A stretch of DNA of 64,000 nucleotides from Photorhabdus heterorhabditis (GCF_018448905.1 NZ_RCWA01000007.1:114794-178793); one strand, 5' to 3'; numbered from the stretch's first letter, positions 25,932 through 35,610 are shown. The notes: generated from the sequence alone by a model not told the origin. Program-made: numbers and translations.

Positions 25932-26717
25932 TCAGAGCGCCATCAGTGATGGGACTGAAGCCAATAACAAACGATCCCGGCTAAAAGCCAATGTTTCCCG
26001 TAGACGCACCACATCACCGATAACAATCAATGCCGGAGCAGTCAATCCTTGGGCCGCCACTTGCTGCGCCAGAGTCATTAACGTTGCGCTGGCAACCTGC
26101 TGTTGCTGATGGCTGGCATACATCACAACCGCAGCCGGGGTTGTCGGCGCTTTACCACCGGCAATAAGTTGTTCACAAATGCTTGCCAGTTGAGTCATCC
26201 CCATCAGAATCACTAACGTACCTTCTAGCTTTGCCAGCGTCGCCCAATCTTGCGGCTCATTTCCCTGACGCAGGTGACCCGTAATAACGTGAAAACCCGA
26301 AGCATAATCACGATGGGTAACCGGAATTCCCGCACAAGCCAGACCACCAATTGATGAGCTGATACCCGGTACAACTTCAAAAGGGATTTTCGCCAGTGCT
26401 AACGCTTCGGCCTCCTCACCACCACGGCCAAACACATAAGGATCGCCCCCTTTCAACCGGACGACGTTTAACCCTTGTTGTGCACACTCCACCAGGATTT
26501 GATTAATTTGCTGTTGCGGCACTGGGTGATAATTCGGTGTTTTACCGACGTTAATCATTTTACAACCATCAGGTGCTTCCGATAACAGATCTGTGCTGAC
26601 TAACCGATCATACACCAGCGCATCAGCCTGACGGATACAATGCAATCCTCTGACAGTAATCAGCGCTGCATCACCCGGCCCCGCACCTACCAACCAAACT
26701 TTTCCGCTATTGATCAT
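25932..26717 (-). CDS. cobA: Uroporphyrinogen-III C-methyltransferase (SUMT)
   Basis: Methylates uroporphyrinogen III at C2 and C7 with S-adenosylmethionine to give precorrin-2, the first committed step to corrinoids and siroheme. 261 residues: VWLVGAGPGDAALITVRG, the SAM-binding RLKGGDPYVFGRGGEE, VVPGISSSIGG and GIPVTHRDYASGF are all SUMT signatures. It corresponds to the C-terminal half of CysG, separated here from its partner by cobD and pduX. GGGG precedes the ATG. It is the first gene of the leftward five-gene operon. Confidence 0.94.
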   Translation of the reverse strand: MINSGKVWLVGAGPGDAALITVRGLHCIRQADALVYDRLVSTDLLSEAPDGCKMINVGKTPNYHPVPQQQINQILVECAQQGLNVVRLKGGDPYVFGRGGEEAEALALAKIPFEVVPGISSSIGGLACAGIPVTHRDYASGFHVITGHLRQGNEPQDWATLAKLEGTLVILMGMTQLASICEQLIAGGKAPTTPAAVVMYASHQQQQVASATLMTLAQQVAAQGLTAPALIVIGDVVRLRETLAFSRDRLLLASVPSLMAL

Positions 26718-27017
26718 TTTTCTTACCCCGTAACGAAAGTCTGTTGGAAGATATATTACCGATAGCCCGCAATACGATATGGTGTGAGATCAATAATTCT
26801 TCACTTTTGTTAATGAGAATATGTCTGGCACATTCTAACCTTATCTGTTTGTTTCTCCTGATAACCTGTCCCCGCAGCTTGTACCTACATCGTTTTCATT
26901 ATAATACCTAATGTTTTTGTGATTGCAGTTGTCTTTTTGACCAAATCGCTGGCATTTAATACTGATTTATAAAAAAAGATGCCAACATACGCCTTATTAC
27001 AGACAGAGGGCGTAGCT
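26718..27017. promoter_or_regulatory. Divergent promoter region sumT / eutA
   Basis: About 300 bp between divergent operons. On the minus strand TATTAT (near 26900) is a candidate -10 for the sumT operon. No cobalamin riboswitch signature is seen here, unlike at 51.7 kb. GAGGG at 27006-27010 is the eutA ribosome binding site. Confidence 0.4.
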
Positions 27018-28430
27018 ATGGAAGCCAAAGAATTATTCAGTGTCGGTATTGACATCGGTACCACCACCACACAGGTGATTTTTTCGCGTCTGTTGCTGGT
27101 GAACCGTGCAACGGTATCCCAAGTACCACGTTATGAATTTGTTCGCCGCGAGATCATCTGGCAAAGCCCAGTGTTATTTACGCCCGTAGACTTTGCCGGG
27201 CAACTGCGCGAAAACGAACTACTCGGTTTGATTCAGGAACAGTATCAAGCAGCAGGGATCGATCCAGAAAATATCGACTCCGGTGCCGTGATCATTACTG
27301 GTGAAACCGCTAAAACATGCAATGCTCGCCCTGCGATCATGGCACTGGCACAGAAACTGGGAGATTTTGTTGTAGCAACCGCAGGGCCGCATCTGGAATC
27401 AGTGATTGCCGGTTTTGGTTCTGGTGCTCAGGCATTGTCACAACAGAAAATGGTTAAAGTGCTCAACATTGACATTGGCGGCGGCACAGCGAACTACGCT
27501 TTATTCGATGCTGGCCGATTGGTTGCCTCTGCTTGTTTAAATGTCGGTGGCCGCTTATTAGAAACCGACCCACAAGGAAAGGTTTTACGAGCACATCCGC
27601 CCGGAACACGGATTGTTCATTCACTGTTTGGTGAAAACACAGATGTTCAACATCTGACAGCCACGCAATTGCAACAGATTACTGAACGAATGTCACAGTT
27701 GCTGTGGGAGGTCGCCGTTGGGCATCTCACACCATTGGCAAAACAATTACTGATGACAGAACCACTACCAGATTGCGGTAAGCTCTATGCTGTCACTCTC
27801 TCCGGTGGCGTAGGTGAATGTTATCGTGAAGCATCAGACAATGATCCATTCCGTTTTCATGATCTGGGGCCGCTATTGGCGCAGGCGATTCATCGTGATA
27901 ATGATTTCGCCAAACTGCCATTGCAAGTACCAAAACAAACTGTGCGCGCCACCGTGATTGGCGCTGGCGCTCATACATTATCACTATCCGGTAGCACTAT
28001 CTGGCTTGATACGCTATCACTACCCCTGTGTAACATTCCCGTCGTCCATCCTGAAGCAGAAACCACTGAATCACTGGTAGAAGACTGGTTACACGCGCTG
28101 ACACACATGGATCTCAATGCCGAACAAGATCTGTATGCATTGGCTCTGCCCGATACCTTGCCGGTAAATTACGCCGCCGTACAGACCTGTATCGCGGCTT
28201 TACAAGATTTTTCCGCCCGCTATTCCTCTTCTCATCCGCTGCTGATCGTTGCCAGCCAAGATTTCGGCAAGGCACTGGGTATGCTGCTACATCCCTTGAT
28301 GGGAGGACGGCAATTGGCGGTTATAGACGAAGTTATTACTCGCACCGGAGATTATATCGACATTGGCATTCCACTATTTGGTGGCACCGTCGTTCCCGTC
28401 ACCATCAAATCATTGGCTTTTCCTTCCTGA
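27018..28430 (+). CDS. eutA: Ethanolamine ammonia-lyase reactivating factor EutA
   Basis: Chaperone-like ATPase that exchanges damaged cobalamin on EutBC for adenosylcobalamin. 470 residues: the ASKHA nucleotide-binding motif FSVGIDIGTTTTQVIFSRL sits at the N-terminus, phosphate-2 motif NIDIGGGTANYALFD mid-protein, and VTLSGGVGECY further on. The ATG at 27018 follows AGAGGG, better than 26979. EutB starts 12 bp after its stop. The eut cluster here is only eutABC; no shell, transporter (eutH) or aldehyde/alcohol enzymes are in the window. Confidence 0.94.
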   Translation: MEAKELFSVGIDIGTTTTQVIFSRLLLVNRATVSQVPRYEFVRREIIWQSPVLFTPVDFAGQLRENELLGLIQEQYQAAGIDPENIDSGAVIITGETAKTCNARPAIMALAQKLGDFVVATAGPHLESVIAGFGSGAQALSQQKMVKVLNIDIGGGTANYALFDAGRLVASACLNVGGRLLETDPQGKVLRAHPPGTRIVHSLFGENTDVQHLTATQLQQITERMSQLLWEVAVGHLTPLAKQLLMTEPLPDCGKLYAVTLSGGVGECYREASDNDPFRFHDLGPLLAQAIHRDNDFAKLPLQVPKQTVRATVIGAGAHTLSLSGSTIWLDTLSLPLCNIPVVHPEAETTESLVEDWLHALTHMDLNAEQDLYALALPDTLPVNYAAVQTCIAALQDFSARYSSSHPLLIVASQDFGKALGMLLHPLMGGRQLAVIDEVITRTGDYIDIGIPLFGGTVVPVTIKSLAFPS

Positions 28431-28442
28431 GAGAGCGTAAAT

Positions 28443-29804
28443 ATGAAACTAAAAACACAGCTTTTTGGTAAAACATATCAGTTTAAAGATATTAAACAGG
28501 TGCTGGCAATGGCCAACGAACTGCGTTCAGGGGATATATTGGCCGGGGTGGCTGCCGAAAATTCTCAACAACGCGTAGCCGCTAAACACGTCCTCTCGGA
28601 AATGACGATAGCGGATATCCGTATGAACCCAGTTATTCCCTATGAAGAGGATTCCGTTACCCGCATTATTCAGGACGACATTAACGAAATCGCCTATGCC
28701 CGCATCAAAAACTGGCGCATTGGCGAACTGCGTGAATACATACTGAACGATGAAACCAGCGTGGATGATATTGCCTTTCTTCGCAAAGGGATTAGTTCTG
28801 AAGTCGTCGCGGCGGTGGCAAAAATCAGCTCTAATGCTGACCTGATCTATGGCGCGAAAAAAATGCCGGTGATCAAAAAAGCCAATACCACCATTGGGAT
28901 GCCGGGAACATTCAGTGCTCGTCTTCAACCTAACGATACCCGTGACGATGTACAAAGTATCCGCGCTCAAATTTACGAAGGATTATCCTTCGGCGTGGGT
29001 GATGCGGTTATCGGCGTTAACCCGGTAACAGATGACGTAGAAAACCTGACTCGCGTGCTAGACACCCTCTACGAGGTAATCGACAAGTTCGCTATCCCAA
29101 CACAAGGCTGTGTCTTAGCCCATGTCACCACGCAAATAGAAGCGATTAAGCGTGGCGCTCCGGGTGGTTTAATCTTCCAAAGTATTTGTGGCAGTGAAAA
29201 AGGGCTGAAAGAGTTTGGGGTAGAGCTGGAAATGTTGGATGAAGCACGTGCTATTGGCGCGGAATATTGCCGTCTTGCCGGCAGCAACTGCCTGTATCTT
29301 GAAACCGGACAAGGTTCAGCCCTCTCTGCCGGCGCTCACTTTGGCGCTGATCAGGTCACGTTGGAAGCACGAAACTACGGCTTAGCGTGCCACTATGATC
29401 CATTCCTGGTGAATACCGTTGTCGGTTTCATTGGGCCGGAATATCTCTACAATGACCGCCAGATCATCCGCGCCGGACTGGAAGATCACTTTATGGGAAA
29501 ACTCAGCGGCGTTTCAATGGGATGTGATTGCTGCTATACCAATCACGCCGATTCCGATCAAAACCAGAATGAAAACCTAATGATCCTATTAGCAACCGCA
29601 GGATGTAACTTCATCATGGGAATGCCACTTGGTGATGACATCATGCTCAACTACCAGACTTCCGCTTTCCACGATACCGCCACCATTCGTCATTTACTCA
29701 ATCTGCGCCCATCTCCAGAATTTGAACGTTGGCTGGAGCACATGGGATTAATGGCAAATGGCCGTTTAACATCACGTGCGGGTGATGCATCGTTCTTTTT
29801 CTGA
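28443..29804 (+). CDS. eutB: Ethanolamine ammonia-lyase large subunit
   Basis: Large, substrate-binding subunit of the adenosylcobalamin-dependent lyase that splits ethanolamine to acetaldehyde and ammonia. The 453 residues cover the complete TIM-barrel protein: KLKTQLFGKTYQFKDIKQVL, FSARLQPNDTRDDVQSIRAQ, GLIFQSICGSEKGLKEFGV, LETGQGSALSAGAHFGADQV and the C-terminus GRLTSRAGDASFFF. It is tightly coupled between eutA and eutC (gaps of 12 and 16 bp). All conserved blocks are intact, so the enzyme is probably functional given AdoCbl. Confidence 0.96.
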   Translation: MKLKTQLFGKTYQFKDIKQVLAMANELRSGDILAGVAAENSQQRVAAKHVLSEMTIADIRMNPVIPYEEDSVTRIIQDDINEIAYARIKNWRIGELREYILNDETSVDDIAFLRKGISSEVVAAVAKISSNADLIYGAKKMPVIKKANTTIGMPGTFSARLQPNDTRDDVQSIRAQIYEGLSFGVGDAVIGVNPVTDDVENLTRVLDTLYEVIDKFAIPTQGCVLAHVTTQIEAIKRGAPGGLIFQSICGSEKGLKEFGVELEMLDEARAIGAEYCRLAGSNCLYLETGQGSALSAGAHFGADQVTLEARNYGLACHYDPFLVNTVVGFIGPEYLYNDRQIIRAGLEDHFMGKLSGVSMGCDCCYTNHADSDQNQNENLMILLATAGCNFIMGMPLGDDIMLNYQTSAFHDTATIRHLLNLRPSPEFERWLEHMGLMANGRLTSRAGDASFFF

Positions 29805-29820
29805 TTCTTTACTGAGATAA

Positions 29821-30681
<861 letters not shown>

Positions 30682-30735
30682 TGGAATGGCAGCTATACCC
30701 TATGGATTATCTTCCCTTTACAACAGCAGCACAAT

Positions 30736-30840
30736 AAAGCGCTGACCACAGCCGCCACTGGTGTGATATTCGCCATATCTCATTCACCCACACCAAACAA
30801 TTTCACGCCAGGCGCGGCTTGTTCTAACATCAACAAGGCC
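30736..30840 (-). pseudogene. cobT internal fragment
   Basis: Minus-strand reading gives [17 protein letters not shown], stop, DMANITPVAAVVSA, which aligns with intact CobT ([31 protein letters not shown]) encoded at 36.5 kb. Only about 35 codons remain, with an in-frame stop. It marks the left edge of the insertion between eutC and cobT. Confidence 0.85.
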
Positions 30841-31149
30841 CTTTATATACCAGACTAAATAAATATGCGGCGGCTGCCGGTAAAAAATTATAGATACGAC
30901 TGGTACAATTTAATGTATAGAAAGTAATAAAATATAAATTTTTAACCGAAAAAATACAATATTTTGTGTGTTCTTATCAAGAAATTATTTATTTTTATAT
31001 TGTAATCAATATTTTTCACAAAAATGTTAATATGGAAATCCAGCTAATCTACGAAATACAGGGTTAAAATCAGCATTTATTAGGTATAACAAAACAATAG
31101 TTATGTTATAATAAGTCATTATATCGACAAAATATTATAGGTTAAATAA
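30841..31149. other. AT-rich upstream region of the six-gene array
   Basis: No gene. TTATGTTATAATAAG near 31100-31115 contains a TATAAT-like -10, the likely promoter of the array. Confidence 0.45.
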
Positions 31150-31569
31150 ATGGATTTGGAAAAATTAAGAAAATTAACCCTCAGTAGTGGATTCACATTT
31201 AAAGAACTTCTTATGATGCAAAGGACTTTTAAAAATCTTGACGATGATGAAAGAAGATATGTAATAAAGTATTACACAAAAAGCGATAATATTTACAACG
31301 TTATAATAGTGCTTGCTGAAGATGCCGGTGATCCCGTGTTATTTTTTTCTCTCATGTATGTAGGCTGCATAATAATGGAGATTTTCCTCTATGACGAGAA
31401 TTCAATATTCTATTTATCATTAGTATCAATTCTTTATATCATTTCAACAATAATATGCATATGCTATAAATCTTTTTATCACCGCTATCGTTATAATTTT
31501 TTCACATGCATAAAATTAGTCATTTTCTATCTTCGCCTAAAAATAAAAGAAAATTTAAAGCAGTTATAA
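31150..31569 (+). CDS. Small membrane protein, array member 1 (divergent)
   Basis: 139 residues, unrecognised family. The N-terminus (MDLEKLRKLTLSSGFTFKEL) is homologous to the five following genes, but the rest is divergent and lacks their DCFCHY motif. Two hydrophobic segments (about 63-80 and 86-105) predict an inner-membrane hairpin with a basic C-terminus (LRLKIKENLKQL). It leads a tandem of six paralogues that converges on a DUF4225-type putative toxin gene. By analogy with multi-copy immunity arrays it may be an immunity protein; this is inference. Confidence 0.7.
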   Translation: MDLEKLRKLTLSSGFTFKELLMMQRTFKNLDDDERRYVIKYYTKSDNIYNVIIVLAEDAGDPVLFFSLMYVGCIIMEIFLYDENSIFYLSLVSILYIISTIICICYKSFYHRYRYNFFTCIKLVIFYLRLKIKENLKQL

Positions 31570-31585
31570 AAACGAGTTTAAAAAA

Positions 31586-31999
31586 ATGAATTTAACTGGC
31601 TTAAGAAAATTAATATTAAATAGTGGATTCACTTTAAAAGAATTGCTTAAGATAAAGAGAAAATTTATTATGCTATATAAAGATGATCCTGATGTTTATG
31701 ATAAGTACCAAAGTAAAACAGATTGCTTTTGTCATTACCTGTTACTTATGGGTGAAGAAGTAGCCACGCCATTAATATATTCAACATTAATTCATTTATT
31801 TATAATATCAGGAATGTTTTTCAGTGATATGGTATATGGAATTCCATTGATGACCTTTGTTTACTTATCAACAACAACATTCGCTTTATTTTATTTCAGC
31901 TATTCTGTTTACTGTAATTTCATCACAGGATTAAAATTAGCAATACTCTATATACGCTTTAAAATAAAAAGTAAATTTAACCCTTTAGTTCATCAATAA
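31586..31999 (+). CDS. Small membrane protein, array member 2
   Basis: 137 residues. N-terminus MNLTGLRKLILNSGFTLKEL, then a basic stretch, the YDKYQSKTDCFCHYLLLMGE motif with two cysteines, two hydrophobic segments (about 63-110) and the basic tail FKIKSKFNPLVHQ. The first 55 residues are nearly identical to members 3-6, while the membrane region varies. It starts 16 bp after member 1, indicating cotranscription. Function is unknown; candidate immunity protein. Confidence 0.7.
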   Translation: MNLTGLRKLILNSGFTLKELLKIKRKFIMLYKDDPDVYDKYQSKTDCFCHYLLLMGEEVATPLIYSTLIHLFIISGMFFSDMVYGIPLMTFVYLSTTTFALFYFSYSVYCNFITGLKLAILYIRFKIKSKFNPLVHQ

Positions 32000-32051
32000 A
32001 ATAGGATTAAAATAACTAATTATAAAACCAAATAAAATCGAGTTTAAATAA

Positions 32052-32453
32052 ATGAACCTAACTGACTTAAGAAAATTAATATTAAATAGTGGATTCACTT
32101 TAAAAGAATTGCTTAAGATAAAGAGAAGCTTTCTTGTCCTGCATAAAGATGACCCATATATTTATGATAAATATCAAAGCAAAACAGATTGTTTTTGTCA
32201 TTATCTGATATTTATAGCCGAAGAAGTTTCTTTGCCGTTAACATTTTCCACTCCAATTTGTTTATTTATAATATCAGGTATGTATTTCAGTGGGAAAGCA
32301 TATGGAATTCCATTAATGTTTTCAATTTACTTATTTTTTGCCATTTCTGCTTTTATTTACTATAGTCTCTCTGTTGGCTGTAATTTAATCACAGGCTCAA
32401 AACTGTTAATTTTCCACATTCGCTTTAAAATAAAAAGTAAATTTAACCCTTGA
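32052..32453 (+). CDS. Small membrane protein, array member 3
   Basis: 133 residues. Same plan: MNLTDLRKLILNSGFTLKEL, DKYQSKTDCFCHYLIFIAEE, a two-helix membrane hairpin (PICLFIISGMYFSGKAYGIP) and tail RFKIKSKFNP. Its N-terminal variant RSFLVLHKDDPYIYDKY is shared with member 6, whereas members 2, 4 and 5 have KFIMLYKDDPDVYDKY-type text, a mosaic pattern that suggests gene conversion. The intergenic leader before it (GAGTTTAAATAA) is repeated before the other members. Confidence 0.7.
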   Translation: MNLTDLRKLILNSGFTLKELLKIKRSFLVLHKDDPYIYDKYQSKTDCFCHYLIFIAEEVSLPLTFSTPICLFIISGMYFSGKAYGIPLMFSIYLFFAISAFIYYSLSVGCNLITGSKLLIFHIRFKIKSKFNP

Positions 32454-32517
32454 GTTCATTAATAAAACAGGATAAAAACAACCAATTATAAAACCCAATA
32501 AAATCGAGTCTAAATAA

Positions 32518-32919
32518 ATGAACCTAACTGACTTAAGAAAATTAATATTAAATAGTGGATTCACTTTAAAAGAATTGCTTAAGATAAAGAGAAAATTTAT
32601 TATGCTATATAAAGATGACCCTGATGTTTATGATAAATACCAAAGTAAAACAGATTGTTTTTGTCATTATCTATTACTTATAGCTGAATACATAGCTATA
32701 CCATTGATATATTTGACTCCAATTTGCTTATTTATGATAACAGGTATGTTTTTCAGTGATATGGCATATGGAATTCCATTAATGACATCTATCTACCTAT
32801 TCTTTACAATTTTTTCCTTAATTTATTATAGCTTCTCTGTTAAATGCAATCCTATCACAGGATTAAAATTAGCAATATTCTATATTCGTTTTAAAATAAA
32901 AAGTAAATTTAACCCTTGA
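32518..32919 (+). CDS. Small membrane protein, array member 4
   Basis: 133 residues, with the shared N-terminus and DCFCHY motif. Its membrane hairpin differs (AEYIAIPLIYLTPICLFMIT, then MTSIYLFFTIFSLIYYSF). The C-terminal ITGLKLAIFYIRFKIKSKFN is near-identical to the others. The conserved ends and variable centre imply that specificity, if any, lies in the membrane or periplasmic loop. No signal peptide; probably inserted by its first hydrophobic segment. Confidence 0.7.
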   Translation: MNLTDLRKLILNSGFTLKELLKIKRKFIMLYKDDPDVYDKYQSKTDCFCHYLLLIAEYIAIPLIYLTPICLFMITGMFFSDMAYGIPLMTSIYLFFTIFSLIYYSFSVKCNPITGLKLAIFYIRFKIKSKFNP

Positions 32920-32978
32920 GTTCATCAATAAAACATGATAAAAATAACTAATTATAAAATGAAATCGAACCTAAATAA

Positions 32979-33389
32979 ATGAACCTAACTGACTTAAGAA
33001 AATCAATATTAAATAGTGGCTTCACCTTAAAAGAATTACTTAAGATGAAGAGAAACTTTATTATGCTATATAAAGATGACCCTGATGTTTATGATAAATA
33101 CCAAAGTAAAACAGATTGCTTTTGTCATTATCTGTTACTTATAGCTGAAGAAGTCGCTATGCCATTATTATTTTTCACTCCGATTTTTTTATTTATAATT
33201 TCAGGTATGTTTTTCAGTGAGAAAGCATATGGAATTCCATTAATGTTTTCGATTTATTTATTTATTTTAATCTCATCTTTTATTTATTACAGCCTTTCCG
33301 TTCGCTGTAATTTAATCACAGGCTCAAAATTGTTAATTTTCTATATTCGTTTTAAAATAAAAAGTAAATTTAACTCTTGCGCTCATTAA
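32979..33389 (+). CDS. Small membrane protein, array member 5
   Basis: 136 residues, same architecture as the neighbours. The N-terminus MNLTDLRKSILNSGFTLKEL is followed by KMKRNFIMLYKDDPDVYDKY and the DCFCHY motif. The membrane hairpin begins AEEVAMPLLFFTPIFLFIIS, and the tail ends FNSCAH. Spacer before it is about 60 bp and resembles the other spacers. Function unknown; candidate immunity protein. Confidence 0.7.
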   Translation: MNLTDLRKSILNSGFTLKELLKMKRNFIMLYKDDPDVYDKYQSKTDCFCHYLLLIAEEVAMPLLFFTPIFLFIISGMFFSEKAYGIPLMFSIYLFILISSFIYYSLSVRCNLITGSKLLIFYIRFKIKSKFNSCAH

Positions 33390-33444
33390 TAAAATAGGAT
33401 TAAAATAACCAATTATAAAACCAAATAAAATCGAGTTTAAACAA

Positions 33445-33849
33445 ATGAACCTAACTGACTTAAGAAAATTAATATTAAATAGTGGATTCACCTTAAAAGA
33501 ATTGCTTAAGATAAAGAGAAGCTTTCTTGTCCTGCATAAAGATGATCCACACATTTATGATAAATATCAAAGCAAAACAGATTGTTTTTGTCATTACCTA
33601 CTGTTTATAGCTGCAGAAGTCGCTGCACCGTTAATATTGTTGACTTCAGTTTGTTTATTGATGATATCAAGTATGTTTTTCGATGAAAAAATACAAAGCA
33701 TTCTATTAATGTCATCTATTTATTTATTTTTCTTTATTTCTTTTTTAATTTATTACAGTCTCTCTGTTAGTTGTAATCCTGTGACAGGATTGAAATTAAC
33801 AATATTCTATATTCGTTTTAAAATTAAAAATAAACTTCAATCATCATGA
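33445..33849 (+). CDS. Small membrane protein, array member 6
   Basis: 134 residues. Head is nearly identical to member 3 (KIKRSFLVLHKDDPHIYDKY), followed by DCFCHY. A distinct hairpin (APLILLTSVCLLMISSMFFD) and tail FKIKNKLQSS follow. Its 3' end overlaps the end of the DUF4225-type gene by 13 bp, tail to tail, so array and toxin are transcribed toward each other and share their last codons. Confidence 0.7.
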   Translation: MNLTDLRKLILNSGFTLKELLKIKRSFLVLHKDDPHIYDKYQSKTDCFCHYLLFIAAEVAAPLILLTSVCLLMISSMFFDEKIQSILLMSSIYLFFFISFLIYYSLSVSCNPVTGLKLTIFYIRFKIKNKLQSS

Positions 33850-34655
33850 AATTTATGTCTTATTTCATCTGCCAAAAGTTTGACTTTATATAAACTACCA
33901 GATACCTGAACGGTTAACATAGGCTTTGATGTTAATTGCCATTTCCTGGTAAAATCCTCATTAATATACCTGAACAATTTTCCAGAGCCTGGCTTGACAG
34001 GCAAACCACTTGCATTCTTCGGTTTAAGCTTGAGCATTCCATACGTTCCGTATGTACTTGACAATAAATCAACAGAACTATAAGCAATATCACCCACACC
34101 ATCATCATAACCTAAAGCATGAGAAATATATCGATAGCCTCTTCTCACCCTACCTATTTTTTGATTTCCATAAAGAATGGGACTTATAGACTCATAGGTA
34201 TTATTAAGCCCATGCGCCAACAAAACAACTCCCATTGATTGAACCCTTTTAGATCTTACTAGTCTCCCTGAATTGAAAACTGCAGCCCCAGCAGCTGTTT
34301 GAACACTACCAGCAACAACGCCACCCCCTATTTTTGCATATTTAACCACGCCCTGATCTTCAAATATATCGGTTATAATATATTTGGTATAATCCTTACG
34401 TCTTAAAACCTGATATTCTTTTTCCGTTATTTCATATTCATCTTTTACTTCATAAACCAATCTCTTTTTTTCATTTACATCAAATGTGTTTTTAAATTCA
34501 CGTGTTTTTATATTAACAAAATCATCAATTTCTTTTAAATATGACATTCTTAATTGGCTATCCTCTATAAAAAAGGTAGCAGCCAAATGTGCTTTACGCT
34601 TCAACAACGAAGCGTAATTATTTAAATCATAAGAGAGATGAGATATCCCTTTCAT
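33837..34655 (-). CDS. DUF4225-type protein, putative toxin
   Basis: 272 residues from the ATG at 34655 (GAGG upstream). The C-terminal half matches what I know as the DUF4225 family: a glycine-rich hydrophobic segment (GGGVVAGSVQTAAGAAVF), VVLLAHGLNNTYESISPILY and YISHALGYDDGVGDIAYSSV. The N-terminal 120 residues are charged and helical. The glycine-rich segment could insert in membranes, but the mechanism is unknown. It begins 7 bp after the hcp-like frame on the same strand and faces six small membrane-protein genes. That layout resembles type VI effector-immunity loci. Toxin function is inference. Confidence 0.72.
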   Translation of the reverse strand: MKGISHLSYDLNNYASLLKRKAHLAATFFIEDSQLRMSYLKEIDDFVNIKTREFKNTFDVNEKKRLVYEVKDEYEITEKEYQVLRRKDYTKYIITDIFEDQGVVKYAKIGGGVVAGSVQTAAGAAVFNSGRLVRSKRVQSMGVVLLAHGLNNTYESISPILYGNQKIGRVRRGYRYISHALGYDDGVGDIAYSSVDLLSSTYGTYGMLKLKPKNASGLPVKPGSGKLFRYINEDFTRKWQLTSKPMLTVQVSGSLYKVKLLADEIRHKFHDD

Positions 34656-34662
34656 AAAAACC

Positions 34663-35130
34663 TCAATAAACGTTATCTTCCCATATGCTATATGCACTTG
34701 TGCCAGACATAACATGTTCCCACGTGATTGACTGATACATTAAAGATAAACTTTCCTGAGGCTGACACTCATTATGCGTAGATGAATTTGGATAAAAACC
34801 ATTCAATCCACATATATATGCGCCAGTGAGTTTTATCTTATAATAAAGTTCTAAACCACCTTTACTTGATGTTCTGTAAAAATAAAAAATACATTGTAGC
34901 GATTCTTTATTGGTTATCGCTGCACCCAAAAGAGGAGATGATTTATCTATTGGCTTTCTTATTTCAACCGGCTGATGATTAACATTCTGACTTCTGGTTA
35001 TGTTCGATGTCAATTCATAAACAAAGATATGATCTTCATGACCAATCTGACATGTGTTACCAATAGAATCAACCGTTGAACATCCTTGTGATATTAACCC
35101 TTGTTTATCACCCTTAATTTCTAAATAGAT
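34663..35130 (-). pseudogene. Type VI secretion Hcp protein, 5' end cut off by ERIC
   Basis: The frame reads IYLEIKGDKQGLISQGCSTV, TCQIGHEDHIFVYEL, NVNHQPVEIRKPIDKSSPLL, KESLQCIFYFYRTSSKG, ending TSAYSIWEDNVY. These are the conserved blocks of Hcp, the tube protein of type VI secretion. The frame is open up to 35130, where an ERIC begins and introduces an in-frame TGA. The usual first 3-5 codons with the ATG are missing. The only in-frame start candidate left is a TTG at codon 41, which would remove part of the barrel. Probably inactive or dependent on an unusual start. No other T6SS genes are in the window. Confidence 0.85.
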
Positions 35131-35259
35131 TATACCTGTTATCTTTCAAGTTGCCTCTTTGTTGGCTGCACTCACTCACCCCAGTCACATAGTTATCTAT
35201 GCTCCCGGGGATTCGCTCCCTGGCCGTCGCGATGCATCTTGAAATCTATTGGGTATATA
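35131..35259 (-). repeat. ERIC element, full length, inserted at the hcp 5' end
   Basis: About 129 bp, TATACCTGTTATCTTTCAAG to ATCTATTGGGTATATAT. The sequence from 35260 to about 35610 is AT-rich with no gene and presumably held the hcp promoter. Confidence 0.93.
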
Positions 35260-35610
35260 TTCGCCATAAAAAAACCATTAAATTAGTCAATATTCAAAAA
35301 CATAAATATATATTACATTAATGACAAATATAATCAGATATTGATTTTATTCGCAAAAAACGTGATAAATTTCATGACAATAAAAATCAATTCAACCATT
35401 TAGGGTTATAAGCATAATTTAATACCTTGAGATATTTAACTTAAATCAATATTGAGATATTTCTTAACCAAAGATAGCTACGTATAATGAAACCATTGGC
35501 TAGAAAATATTACGATATATATTTACTTGAATTCTTAAAATTATCACCCAAGAACAATGAACTCATATAAAAATGGCTATTTAACAATAAAGTATTATTG
35601 GGATAAGTAA

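Noticed and set aside
26718-27017. Second cobalamin riboswitch before the sumT operon
   Set aside because: None of the conserved blocks (GCCACTG, AGCCAGAAGACC-type) are present on the minus strand.
31150-33849. CRISPR-like regular repetition
   Set aside because: The period of about 460 bp is that of whole coding paralogues with their leaders, not short repeats and spacers. No cas genes are present.
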